Source: JALYUA01 sp039933215
Lineage (GTDB): Bacteria > Acidobacteriota > Thermoanaerobaculia > UBA5066 > Gp7-AA6
Length of the DNA stretch: 55,339 nt
Direction: 5' to 3'
Assembly: GCA_039933215.1 (NCBI GenBank)
Contig: JBDTOO010000022.1
Location: forward strand, 1-55,339
The translations under genes were made by a program, and so were the position numbers. The first letter of the stretch is position 1. The number at the start of each line of letters is the position of its first letter. This document shows, one piece after another, positions 35,501-42,616 of the stretch. The notes below the pieces were generated by a model that did not search any database, was not told the origin of the DNA, and saw only the letters and a program-made list of their open reading frames with translations.

Positions 35501-36099
35501 GCCAGGTCGAGTCCTCCGATGCGCGTCAGAAGGGGGGCAGCGGGCTCGGCCTCGCGATCTCCCGCGCGATCATCGAGCAGCACGGCGGCGCGATTGGCAT
35601 GGAGAGCCGGGAGGATGAGGGAAGCATCTTCTGGATCCGGCTTCCCGCGGCGCCGTCCGGCATTCCCTCTCCCGAGCACGGCGCCGACCTCTCGGCGCTC
35701 TCCGCCTCCGCGGGAGTCCTCGTCATCGAAGACGACCCGGCCCTTTCGAACGTCATCCAGCGGCAGCTGTCTCGTCTGAAGATTCCCGTCCGGCTCGCCG
35801 CCACCGGCTCCGAGGGCGTCGGCCTCTTTCGCGAACGCGCTCCCGACCTTCTCGTTCTCGACCTCGCGCTGCCCGACATGGATGGATACGAGGTGGTTCG
35901 GACACTCCAGAGGGACCCGGCGGCCCTGGAGACGCCGATGCTGGTGTACACGGAGCGGGATCTCACGGTGAAGGATCGGAAGCGCCTCGTGCTGGGCCCG
36001 ACGAAATACCTGACGAAGTCCCGGTCTTCGGACGCCGAATTCCTCGAAACCGTCGTCAAGATGGTTCGCGGCGCTCTGCAGGCGGTGACGACCGCATGA
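32536..36099 (+). CDS. Hybrid sensor histidine kinase (membrane, GAF, PAS, receiver)
   Basis: This 1187-residue sensor has several N-terminal membrane helices (about 35-215), a further helix near 236-255, a periplasmic CHASE-like region to about 470, another helix (LATVALLVGLLITGLLALSV), then GAF (about 540-690), PAS (about 696-815, VIDNMGGGLITTDA), HisKA with His826 in TVSHELRTPLTSIRG, a HATPase with NLLSNAIKFSP and GGSGLGLAISR, and a C-terminal receiver with Asp1109 in VLDLALPDMDG. The kinase could pass phosphate through its own receiver to an Hpt protein. The GTG at 32536 overlaps the previous stop, and the next gene overlaps by ATGA. Confidence 0.93.
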   Translation: MAVPIAGRAPLPLPPGVHPARPDFSRGLIARRLPPACGAAILLLGTAVVIGWQTGSDRLIRILPGYRPMVYVTALCFMLAGLSLLLRASRWPRLSAIPAALAVCATAVKVLEYASGARSGFEATLLPGLVRVQPAMSRMPPITAIAFLIAGSALCAASGRRLARRPFVMGLSGALILGFATVVLMGYATGTTGYLWSPLAGMALHAAIGLFLLGMAVLVIARADEPEGMSKRPLWFLLAGGIAATLSLWWALVAQDRSFIERTVQLEADSFASRIATEIRARSFELSRMSKRWEQRGDLPRSEWEADARWYYAHQDGLQALLWSDSTLHVRWVIPLPGNEGAVDLDLRADSRRREALDQALQSGGVRITRPLRVAGGEPGFLIYSPISSGPSSGSLLVSAFRFRGWCDSVFESERARGTPIALFDGTREIYRSGTPPPGALSYARDSSTAGSLLPVRVRVWPSSDLLESRSRLATVALLVGLLITGLLALSVRLGRMARDRAYEAEDLNRSLSAEVLERRKAEEAVAERIRLADFAAEVGAALTRHATLGTALTQCADAMVRLLGGSTASVWALNPRTRELELSGSAGFASDEPNSRSRLRLGEHRLGRIARDQKPMLVSLENEVALEDDKSWARSRGMVAFAGYPLLVGERTVGVVAMFSDSSMSPASIRALASIADALALAIDRAQTSAALTANEERTRAVIDNMGGGLITTDARAIIETVNPAAERMFGYEAAELIGKHLGVLAPLVAGDDARAFMRQAAVDSLGKITEWPARRRDGSVFPMELALATFETADGRHFSGSLRDISERKEIDRMKKEFLSTVSHELRTPLTSIRGSLGLLAGGVLGPLPEDAKEVVAVAERNVVRLVDLINDILDLERLDTGRLEMRFERVPVARILARSLDAVRAFADSQSIALESVSSAAILFADADRLVQVLVNLLSNAIKFSPARSTVSVRVTENASGTEIRVADRGRGVPEAYREAIFERFRQVESSDARQKGGSGLGLAISRAIIEQHGGAIGMESREDEGSIFWIRLPAAPSGIPSPEHGADLSALSASAGVLVIEDDPALSNVIQRQLSRLKIPVRLAATGSEGVGLFRERAPDLLVLDLALPDMDGYEVVRTLQRDPAALETPMLVYTERDLTVKDRKRLVLGPTKYLTKSRSSDAEFLETVVKMVRGALQAVTTA

Positions 36100-36473
36100 A
36101 GGTGCTGATCATCGACGACGAATCAGATATCCGCCTCATCGCGCGGCTCTCCCTGGCCCGCGTGGGAGGCATGGACGTCATAGAGGCGGATTGCGGCGCG
36201 GAAGGCGTCCGGCTCGCGCAGGAGGAACGGCCGGATGCCATCCTTCTCGACATGATGATGCCCGTGATGGACGGGCCGGCGACACTCGCGTCGCTCCGCT
36301 CGAATGCGAGGACGGCGGGGATCCCGATCGTCTTTCTGACCGCGAAGGCGATGAGCGAGGAGATCGACCGCCTGAAGACGATGGGCGCCCGCGGAGTCCT
36401 CACCAAGCCGTTCGACCCGATGACCCTCCCCGCAAAGCTTCTCGAGATTCTCGAAGGACCCGCCGGGTCATGA
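36096..36473 (+). CDS. Stand-alone response regulator (CheY-like)
   Basis: This 125-residue single receiver domain has DD at 7-8, phospho-acceptor Asp52 in LLDMMMPVMDG, Thr81 and Lys103 in LTKPFDP. It has no output domain and probably acts as a phosphate shuttle or binds a partner. Its ATG overlaps the kinase stop and its stop overlaps the following start, both as ATGA, so it is expressed with the phosphorelay genes on either side. Confidence 0.95.
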   Translation: MKVLIIDDESDIRLIARLSLARVGGMDVIEADCGAEGVRLAQEERPDAILLDMMMPVMDGPATLASLRSNARTAGIPIVFLTAKAMSEEIDRLKTMGARGVLTKPFDPMTLPAKLLEILEGPAGS

Positions 36474-38113
36474 GCGCGAAACCGCTGGCCGAGATCCTCG
36501 AGGGCTTTCGCCGGGACTTCGTCACAGGGGCGGCGGGCCGTCTGACGGAGATGGAGGCGGAAATCGAGCGCGCGGCCGCCGGCGAAGCCGGGGACCCGGT
36601 CCGGAGGCTGGGACGCCATTTCCACGGCCTGTCGGGCGCGGGCGGGACGTATGGCTTCCCGGAGGTGTCGGACCTCGCTTCGCGCGGCGAGGCCTCGTGC
36701 GGGGCCGTGATGTCGGCCGGGGGGCCCCCGCCGGCCTCCCGGCGGGCCGAGTGGCGGGGTCTCGTCGCTTCCATCCGCGAAGCGCTGGACGGCGTCGGGG
36801 AACGCATGGCCGTGGCCATCCCCGTGCGGCGGGAGGCGGCGGGAGCGGACATCCTGATCGTGGAAGACGACCGGGAGGTGTTGAAGCTCCTGGGGCGTCT
36901 TTCGACGCGGGAGGGATTTTCTCCCCGGATCGCCGCGAGCCTCGCCGAGGCGCGCCAGCAGCTCGACGAGCGGCTGCCGGACGCCGTCCTGGTGGACGTC
37001 GGGCTGCCCGACGGCCGCGGCTTCGCCCTGATCGAGGAGATCCGCGCCCGCCCCGACGGTGACGCGGTCGCGATCCTCGTCATGAGCGGAGGCGGCGGAT
37101 TCGCGAACCGCGTCGAGGCGATTCACTCCGGCGCAGACGGATATTTCCGGAAACCGATCGACTCCGAAGCCCTGCACAGGCGCCTGCGATACCTGCTGGA
37201 TCGGGAGCGCGCGGAGCCGCGCCGGATCCTGTCCGTCGAGGACGACCCCGATCAGGCGGCCTTCCTTCGAGCAGTCCTGGAGTCGGCGGGATACGTCGTG
37301 CAGGTTTGTTCGGACCCTTTCGCCTTCGAGTCGGACCTCGCGACCTTCCGTCCGGACCTCGTCCTGATGGATTCGGAGCTGCCCGGTAGCAGCGGTCTCG
37401 CGCTCGCCCGCTATCTGCGCCAGGAAGAGCGCTACGCGACACTGCCCGTCATCTTCCTGACGGCCGGCGCGGAGACGAGCCTTCGGATCGCGGCCCTGCG
37501 CTCAGGGGCCGACGAGCACCTCTCGAAGCCGGTGGCACCGGGGCTGCTTCTCTCGACCGTAGCGGCGCGCCTGGAGCGCGCGCAGCTCCTGCAGAGTCTC
37601 CTGCGGCGGGACGGTCTGACCCGTCTCCTCACGCATACGGCCTTTTTGGAGGAGGTGAACCGCTCCGCGTCCCGGCTGGCGGCGGCTTCCCACGAGCCCG
37701 CCGCGCTCGTCGTTCTCGACGTGGACGGCTTCCGCGCCATCAACGATTCCTACGGACACCCCGCGGGAGACCGCGTGCTGGCCTCTCTGGGAAGCCTCCT
37801 CCAGAGAAGGATCCGCCACTCGGACACCATGGGGCGCCTCGGGGCCGACGAGATCGGAATCCTCCTCGATGACCTGCCCGAAGTGGAGGCCGTTGCCCTG
37901 ATGGAGAGAATCGCCGCCGAGTTTCGCGATCTCGTTCAGGCCGCCGGCGAGGGCGTGTCTTTTCGCTCGAGCTTCTCCGCCGGAGTCGCGCCGTTCGCGT
38001 CGGGGGATGCCGGAGCCTGGCTGCGGGCCGCCCAGTCGGCGCTCGCGGAATCCAAGACCGGCGGCGGGGACCGGGTCCGGCCCTTCCGGCGGACGCCGGC
38101 GCCAAAGCCTTAG
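36470..38113 (+). CDS. Hpt - receiver - receiver - GGDEF-like signalling protein
   Basis: This 547-residue protein begins with an Hpt-like helical domain (about 1-115) with His52 in HFHGLSGAGG, matching the HxLKG phosphotransfer motif. Two receivers follow: IVEDDREV with VDVGLPDGRG (about 125-240), and SVEDDPDQ with MDSELPGSSG (about 248-365), each ending in a KP motif. The final domain (about 375-535) is GGDEF-like (DGLTRLLTHTAFLEEVN, DVDGFRAINDSYGHPAGD), but the signature reads GADEI instead of GGDEF, so cyclic-di-GMP synthesis is doubtful. It could close a His-Asp-His-Asp relay with the upstream kinase. Its stop overlaps that of the converging kdsA. Confidence 0.92.
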   Translation: MSAKPLAEILEGFRRDFVTGAAGRLTEMEAEIERAAAGEAGDPVRRLGRHFHGLSGAGGTYGFPEVSDLASRGEASCGAVMSAGGPPPASRRAEWRGLVASIREALDGVGERMAVAIPVRREAAGADILIVEDDREVLKLLGRLSTREGFSPRIAASLAEARQQLDERLPDAVLVDVGLPDGRGFALIEEIRARPDGDAVAILVMSGGGGFANRVEAIHSGADGYFRKPIDSEALHRRLRYLLDRERAEPRRILSVEDDPDQAAFLRAVLESAGYVVQVCSDPFAFESDLATFRPDLVLMDSELPGSSGLALARYLRQEERYATLPVIFLTAGAETSLRIAALRSGADEHLSKPVAPGLLLSTVAARLERAQLLQSLLRRDGLTRLLTHTAFLEEVNRSASRLAAASHEPAALVVLDVDGFRAINDSYGHPAGDRVLASLGSLLQRRIRHSDTMGRLGADEIGILLDDLPEVEAVALMERIAAEFRDLVQAAGEGVSFRSSFSAGVAPFASGDAGAWLRAAQSALAESKTGGGDRVRPFRRTPAPKP

Positions 38114-38973
38114 GACGTCACGCGGACGTCTGCCCGACTCCGGCCGCTTCGCGTGATCGCGATCAAGGAGCGCAGAAGTTCGGGCACCGTTTCGACGTCC
38201 AGCTGAGTCGAGCGGTCGGACAGCGCCTCGTCCGGGCGATCGTGGACCTCGAGAAAAAACCCGTCGACGCAGCCCGTCGCCGCCGCCGCGCGCGCCAGCG
38301 CCGGCGCGTACTGCTTGAGGCCCCCCGTTTCCTTTCCGCCGCCCGGAAGCTGCAGGGAATGCGTCACGTCGTAGACGATCGGAACACCGAGCGCGCGCAT
38401 CATCGGAAACGCCCGCATGTCGACGACCAGGTTGTGGTATCCGAACGAGGTCCCTCGCTCGCACAGCATCACGTCCTCGTTGCCCGCGCCCCGGCATTTC
38501 TCGAGAACCTGCGCCATGTCGTCGGGCGCCAGAAACTGGCCCTTCTTGACGTTGACCGGTCGACCGGTGCGCGCGGCCGCCACCAGGAGATCGGTCTGGC
38601 GCGAGAGGAAGGCGGGGATCTGGAGGACGTCGAGGACGCGTGCCGCGTGCTCGGCCTGGGACGCTTCGTGGATGTCGGAGATCACGGGCAGACCGGTACG
38701 GTCCTTGACCTCCGCGAGGATGTCCAGCCCTTCCGCCAGGCCGGGGCCCCGAAACGAGTCCTGAGACGACCTGTTGGCCTTGTCGAAAGACGACTTGTAG
38801 ACGATCCGGGCTCCCGTTTCCTCCGCGATCGCCCGGAGGCGATGGGCCATCGCCAGCGCGTGCCCGCGCGACTCGATCACGCACGGGCCCGCGAAAAAGA
38901 GGGGAGCGGCATCTCGCTCGCCGCCGATGGCGTAGCCCGGCGCGACCTCGATGCGCCGAACGGGTGTGCTCAG
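38110..38973 (-). CDS. kdsA: 3-deoxy-8-phosphooctulonate synthase
   Basis: This 287-residue enzyme condenses arabinose-5-phosphate with phosphoenolpyruvate to Kdo-8-phosphate. Diagnostic segments are FFAGPCVIES, YKSSFDKANRSS, GLPVISDIHE, VNVKKGQFLAP, LCERGTSFGYHNLVVDMR and YDVTHSLQLPGG. The cysteine in AGPCVIES suggests the metal-dependent class. No ATG, GTG or TTG lies in frame near the expected N-terminus; CTG at 38973 overlaps the pyrG stop (CTGA) and has GGAG five bases upstream, so it is the likely start. It is the last gene of the kdsB-pyrG-kdsA unit and converges with the GGDEF-like gene. Confidence 0.93.
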   Translation of the reverse strand: MSTPVRRIEVAPGYAIGGERDAAPLFFAGPCVIESRGHALAMAHRLRAIAEETGARIVYKSSFDKANRSSQDSFRGPGLAEGLDILAEVKDRTGLPVISDIHEASQAEHAARVLDVLQIPAFLSRQTDLLVAAARTGRPVNVKKGQFLAPDDMAQVLEKCRGAGNEDVMLCERGTSFGYHNLVVDMRAFPMMRALGVPIVYDVTHSLQLPGGGKETGGLKQYAPALARAAAATGCVDGFFLEVHDRPDEALSDRSTQLDVETVPELLRSLIAITRSGRSRADVRVTS

Positions 38974-40628
38974 GAGATCTCCGCGCGTTCCGGCACGACG
39001 GCGCGGTCCGCGGCCACCGCCTCTTCCCGGGAGCCCCGGTGCGCGCGGGCCGCCCGGATGAAGTCCTTGAAGAGCGGATGGCAGGCGAACGGCTTGGACT
39101 TCAGCTCCGGGTGGAACTGGCATCCGAGGAACCAGGGATGCTCCTCGTGGAGCTCGATGATCTCGACGAACTTCCGATCCGGCGACATCCCCGTGAAGGA
39201 CATCCCGGCGTCCTTCAGCGGCTGCAGATACTCCTGGTTCACCTCGTACCGGTGCCGGTGCCGCTCGGAAATGACGCTCTCTCCGTAGGCGCGCGCGGCG
39301 AACGAGCCCGGCATCAGCTCACAGGGATACTTTCCGAGCCGCATGGTGCCGCCAAGGGCTTCCACGCCGATCAAGTCCCGCAGCTTGAAGATGACCTTGT
39401 GCCTGGGATCCTCGTCGAACTCGGTCGAGTTCGCTCCCTCGAGCCCCGCGACATTGCGCGCGTACTCGATCACCGCCGTCTGGAGTCCGAGGCAAATTCC
39501 GAAGAAGGGCACCTTCTTTTCGCGGGCGTAGCGAATCGCCTTCAACATTCCCTCGACGCCCCGCCTCCCGAATCCGCCCGGCACGAGGATCGCGTCGGCG
39601 CGCGCCAGGACCTCGGGATAAGTGTCGTTCTCGAGGCTCTCCGCGTCGACGTAGTGGAGCCGCACACGGACGTTGTTGGCGATGCCCCCGTGCGCGAGGG
39701 CCTCGTTCAGGGACTTGTAGGAGTCGCCGTACTCGACGTACTTGCCGACGACCGCGACGTCCACCTCGCCCGCCGGATTCTTGATCCGGTTCACGAGGTT
39801 CTCCCACTTCGTCAGATCGCGATCGTAGTGGGGGAGATGCAGAAGGTCGAGAAGGATCTCGTCCAGGCCTTCCGCCGCGAACTGCAGCGGCACTTCGTAG
39901 ATCGACGGGACGTCCTTGGCGTTGATCACGGCTTCCACCGGCACGTTGCAGAAGAGTGCGATCTTCTTCTTCACTTCGGAGGGGAGGGAACGGTCGGTGC
40001 GGCACAGCAGGACGTCCGGCTGGATCCCGATCGAAAGGAGCTCCTTGACGGAATGCTGGGTCGGCTTGGTCTTCAGCTCGTCGGAGGCCTTGATGTAGGG
40101 AACCAGCGTCAGGTGGACGTTGATGGCGTTGCCGCGACCGGCTTCCTGCCGGATCTGCCGGATCGCCTCGAGGAACGGGAGGGATTCGATGTCGCCGACG
40201 GTGCCGCCGATCTCGATCAGCACGACGTCGGCCTCGGCCGAGACCCTGCGGATTCCTTCCTTGATCTCGTCGGTGATGTGGGGGATCACCTGCACGGTCT
40301 TGCCGAGATAGTCGCCGCGGCGCTCCCGGTCGATGACGGTCAGGTAGATGCGGCCGGCGGTCGTGTTGTGGGTCCGGCCGGACGTCATGCTCGTGAATCG
40401 CTCGTAGTGGCCGAGGTCGAGATCCGTCTCGGCGCCGTCGTCCGTCACGTACACCTCGCCGTGCTGAAACGGCGACATCGTGCCCGGGTCGACGTTGATG
40501 TAAGGGTCGAACTTGGCGAGCGCGACGCTGAACCCCCGGGCTTCGAGCAGCGCGCCGATCGAGGAAGCCGCGATGCCCTTGCCGAGCGACGAGACCACTC
40601 CGCCCGTGACGAACACGTATTTGCTCAT
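38970..40628 (-). CDS. pyrG: CTP synthase
   Basis: This 552-residue enzyme makes CTP from UTP, ATP and glutamine. The N-terminal synthetase domain opens with FVTGGVVSSLGKGIAASS and contains the GGTVGDIES and QFAAEGLDE segments. The C-terminal class I glutamine amidotransferase has GGFGRRG, the catalytic Cys in FFGICLGLQ and the His/Glu in QFHPELKS. The ATG at 40628 has a strong GGAGG site and overlaps the kdsB stop. Placing it between kdsB, which consumes CTP, and kdsA fits coordinated supply of CMP-Kdo. Confidence 0.98.
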   Translation of the reverse strand: MSKYVFVTGGVVSSLGKGIAASSIGALLEARGFSVALAKFDPYINVDPGTMSPFQHGEVYVTDDGAETDLDLGHYERFTSMTSGRTHNTTAGRIYLTVIDRERRGDYLGKTVQVIPHITDEIKEGIRRVSAEADVVLIEIGGTVGDIESLPFLEAIRQIRQEAGRGNAINVHLTLVPYIKASDELKTKPTQHSVKELLSIGIQPDVLLCRTDRSLPSEVKKKIALFCNVPVEAVINAKDVPSIYEVPLQFAAEGLDEILLDLLHLPHYDRDLTKWENLVNRIKNPAGEVDVAVVGKYVEYGDSYKSLNEALAHGGIANNVRVRLHYVDAESLENDTYPEVLARADAILVPGGFGRRGVEGMLKAIRYAREKKVPFFGICLGLQTAVIEYARNVAGLEGANSTEFDEDPRHKVIFKLRDLIGVEALGGTMRLGKYPCELMPGSFAARAYGESVISERHRHRYEVNQEYLQPLKDAGMSFTGMSPDRKFVEIIELHEEHPWFLGCQFHPELKSKPFACHPLFKDFIRAARAHRGSREEAVAADRAVVPERAEIS

Positions 40629-41359
40629 GAGGCCTCCTTCGCTCTGCGCAACCACTCCTGCTCCGCCCGGGACAGATCCTCGGGCGTGTCCACTCCGATC
40701 GAGTCCCCGGATCCCTCACCCATCCAGATTGCGAAATCCGCCTCCAGCCAACGCAGCTGCTCGAGCGACTCCGTCTTCTCGAGCGGGGATGGGGGGAGCC
40801 GGGCGATCGACTGCAGGGTTTTCGCGCGGTAGGCGTAGAGGCCGAGATGCTTGCGGTAGGCCGGCGTTCCCGACCGCGGATACGGGATCGGCGCCCGGGA
40901 AAAATAGAGGGCGCGGCCGTCCGAGGCCACGACCACTTTCACGGCATTCGGATCGCCCCGCTCCGATTCCCCCAGAGGGACCCATACGGAAGCGATCTCG
41001 CGAGCGGGCGAGGCGAGAAGAGCCTCGACGGCCCGGTCGATGTTCTCCGGCGCCATGAGCGGTTCGTCGCCCTGCAGGTTGACGAAGACGTCGCCATCGA
41101 GACCGCGTGCCGCCTCGGCGAGCCGATCCGTCCCGCTCGCCGCTTCGGTCGACGTCATCAGGGCCTCTCCGCCGGCGCGCCGGACGGTCTCCGCGATCCT
41201 CTCGTCATCCGTGGCAACCGCGATCCGGTCGAGTGTCTTTGCGCCGCGGGCAGCGTCCAGGACGTGAAGAACCATGGGCTTTCCGGCCAGGAGCGCGAGA
41301 GGTTTGGCGGGGAAGCGGACGGAGGCGTAGCGCGACGGGATCAAACCGACGATTTTCAT
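40625..41359 (-). CDS. kdsB: CMP-Kdo synthetase
   Basis: This 244-residue cytidylyltransferase activates Kdo with CTP for transfer to lipid A. The motifs are IPSRYASVRFPAKPL, ATDDERIAETVRRAGG, TSTEAASGTDRLAEA, NLQGDEPLM, YFSRAPIPYPR and GVDTPEDL. The ATG at 41359 (KIVGLIPSRY) is chosen over a frame-open ATG at 41395, which would add twelve unconserved residues. It heads the kdsB-pyrG-kdsA unit and faces a divergent small gene over about 35 bp with overlapping -10-like sequences. Confidence 0.96.
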   Translation of the reverse strand: MKIVGLIPSRYASVRFPAKPLALLAGKPMVLHVLDAARGAKTLDRIAVATDDERIAETVRRAGGEALMTSTEAASGTDRLAEAARGLDGDVFVNLQGDEPLMAPENIDRAVEALLASPAREIASVWVPLGESERGDPNAVKVVVASDGRALYFSRAPIPYPRSGTPAYRKHLGLYAYRAKTLQSIARLPPSPLEKTESLEQLRWLEADFAIWMGEGSGDSIGVDTPEDLSRAEQEWLRRAKEAS

Positions 41360-41378
41360 GACGTCGGGAAGAAGAGTG

Positions 41379-41384
41379 TATTCT
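41379..41384 (+). promoter_or_regulatory. -10-like element for the small membrane protein gene
   Basis: TATTCT lies 10 nt before the TTG start at 41395. The opposite strand of the same region carries TACACT, which could serve kdsB. Confidence 0.4.
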
Positions 41385-41394
41385 CCGCGGCGCA

Positions 41395-41991
41395 TTGCGT
41401 CAACACGATCGAGACGCCGAGCCGCGGCGGCCTCCCGCGCCGAAGAGCCCGTTCCCCGCCTTTCTGCTGGCGATCCTGGTGCTGGCGCTCGGCGTCCAGG
41501 GCGTGCTCACTCTCGTGCGCGCCCGCCGGGCGCGCGAGATCGGGGTCGCGGGCGCTCGGTGGATCTGGATCGAGCAAAGCCCCGATCGGGCGCCTCTCCA
41601 TTTCTCCGCGATCCGCCTGTTCGACGTCCACGCGGTCCCGCGCTCCGCACAGGCGAGGATCTTCGTAGACCAGCGGTTCGTCCTGTGGGTCAACGGGTCG
41701 CGGGCTGGAAGCGGGGGACAGTCGCCCGGCGACGCGATGGAGAGGTACGAGGTGTCGTCGCTGCTGCGGCCCGGACGAAACGTGATCGCGATCGTTGCGG
41801 AGAGCGCGCGGGGCATCGGGGGGATTCTCTTCGCCCTCGACACCGGAGGCCGCTCGCCGGCGATCGTGAGCGACGGGAGCTGGACGATCGATCCCTCCGG
41901 CCGCCGGATCGCCGAGGCCGGTCCGCGGCGAGCGGCGGTGCTCGGGAGGCCGCCCATGTACCCCTGGGGATATCCGAGACCGCGCTCCTAG
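41395..41991 (+). CDS. Single-helix membrane protein with sugar-binding-like domain
   Basis: This 198-residue predicted protein has one membrane helix (FPAFLLAILVLALGVQGVLTL, about 20-40) after a basic, proline-rich N-terminus. The remainder is a beta-rich extracytoplasmic domain: RIFVDQRFVLWVNG, RYEVSSLLRPGRNVIAIVAE. This resembles the jelly-roll accessory domain of alpha-L-rhamnosidases and other glycosidases (VNG followed by a 'LRPGRNVIAV' strand), but no catalytic domain is attached. TTG at 41395 is the best start. The family is not one I can name; a role in binding envelope polysaccharide next to Kdo genes is inference. Confidence 0.65.
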   Translation: MRQHDRDAEPRRPPAPKSPFPAFLLAILVLALGVQGVLTLVRARRAREIGVAGARWIWIEQSPDRAPLHFSAIRLFDVHAVPRSAQARIFVDQRFVLWVNGSRAGSGGQSPGDAMERYEVSSLLRPGRNVIAIVAESARGIGGILFALDTGGRSPAIVSDGSWTIDPSGRRIAEAGPRRAAVLGRPPMYPWGYPRPRS

Positions 41992-42042
41992 GCGCCGCGC
42001 GGTCGGCCGCCCCGGGCCGGCGCCCGGGGACCCTGTTCCCGG

Positions 42043-42420
42043 CTATCCGTTCTGGGGGAGCGATGCGAACTCGGCGTCCACCAGCGCGCCCAGGCCGGCG
42101 CGGGCCGCGGAGCAGTACGGGTTGTCCCCTTCGTACCCCGCGAGCGCGATGACCTTGCGGTAGGCCGCGACGGCGGCGTCCACGTCGTGAAGGCCCTGAT
42201 GGTGGATCCGCGCGACGAGGAGGCGGGTCGGCAGATGCGCCACGTCGATCTCCAGGGCCTTGCCGCAGAAAATGAACGCGACGTCGTAGCGCTCTTCCGC
42301 CGCCGCGAGGCAGGCGCGCCGGAAATAGAGGCGAACCTCTTCGCTCGCCGTCTCGGGGCTGCGCGATCCTAAACCTTTGAACCGAGAGGTGATACCGGTC
42401 CAGGGCAAGGCGCGTGACAT
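42043..42420 (-). CDS. Small TPR-like protein
   Basis: This 125-residue protein contains helical TPR-like repeats (RACLAAAEERYDVAFIFCGKAL, then DVDAAVAAYRKVIALAGY). There is no signal peptide or membrane helix, so it is probably cytoplasmic. The ATG at 42420 is supported by a consensus promoter whose TATAAT ends 9 nt upstream; an upstream ATG at 42519 would place the promoter inside the gene. No function is known. It lies alone behind an AT-rich region. Confidence 0.65.
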   Translation of the reverse strand: MSRALPWTGITSRFKGLGSRSPETASEEVRLYFRRACLAAAEERYDVAFIFCGKALEIDVAHLPTRLLVARIHHQGLHDVDAAVAAYRKVIALAGYEGDNPYCSAARAGLGALVDAEFASLPQNG

Positions 42421-42616
42421 ATCTGATTGATTATAGGCAGGTTTCCCGAAGGCGGCAATAATTATTTCGGTGCGAACCGTGCTTTGCCTTTTTTTATATG
42501 GATGACGTCGATGCGTCAATATGGCGACTTTTAAAATGAATATCGCCGCATTCTATTAATTTTTTAAGGCCTTTGATCAATTCACCCGAATGACATACGG
42601 GATTCGACCTCAACGC
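42421..42616. other. AT-rich intergenic region
   Basis: Most of this 196-bp gap is strikingly AT-rich against the GC-rich surroundings, with runs such as AATAATTATTTC, TTTTTTTATATGG and ATTAATTTTTTAAGG. It lies between the 3' end of ispB and the promoter of the TPR gene. GGCGA/TCGCC arms near 42525-42550 could form a weak stem. No gene is visible. Confidence 0.6.
42430..42458 (-). promoter_or_regulatory. Consensus promoter of the TPR gene
   Basis: On the minus strand, -35 TTGCCG (42458-42453) and a perfect -10 TATAAT (42435-42430) are 17 nt apart. The ATG begins 9 nt after the -10, so the mRNA is probably leaderless. Confidence 0.75.

Noticed and set aside
42040..42519. ATG at 42519 as start of the TPR gene
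   Set aside because: It would put the consensus promoter inside the coding region, and the added residues are lysine/arginine/isoleucine-rich and AT-coded, unlike the rest.
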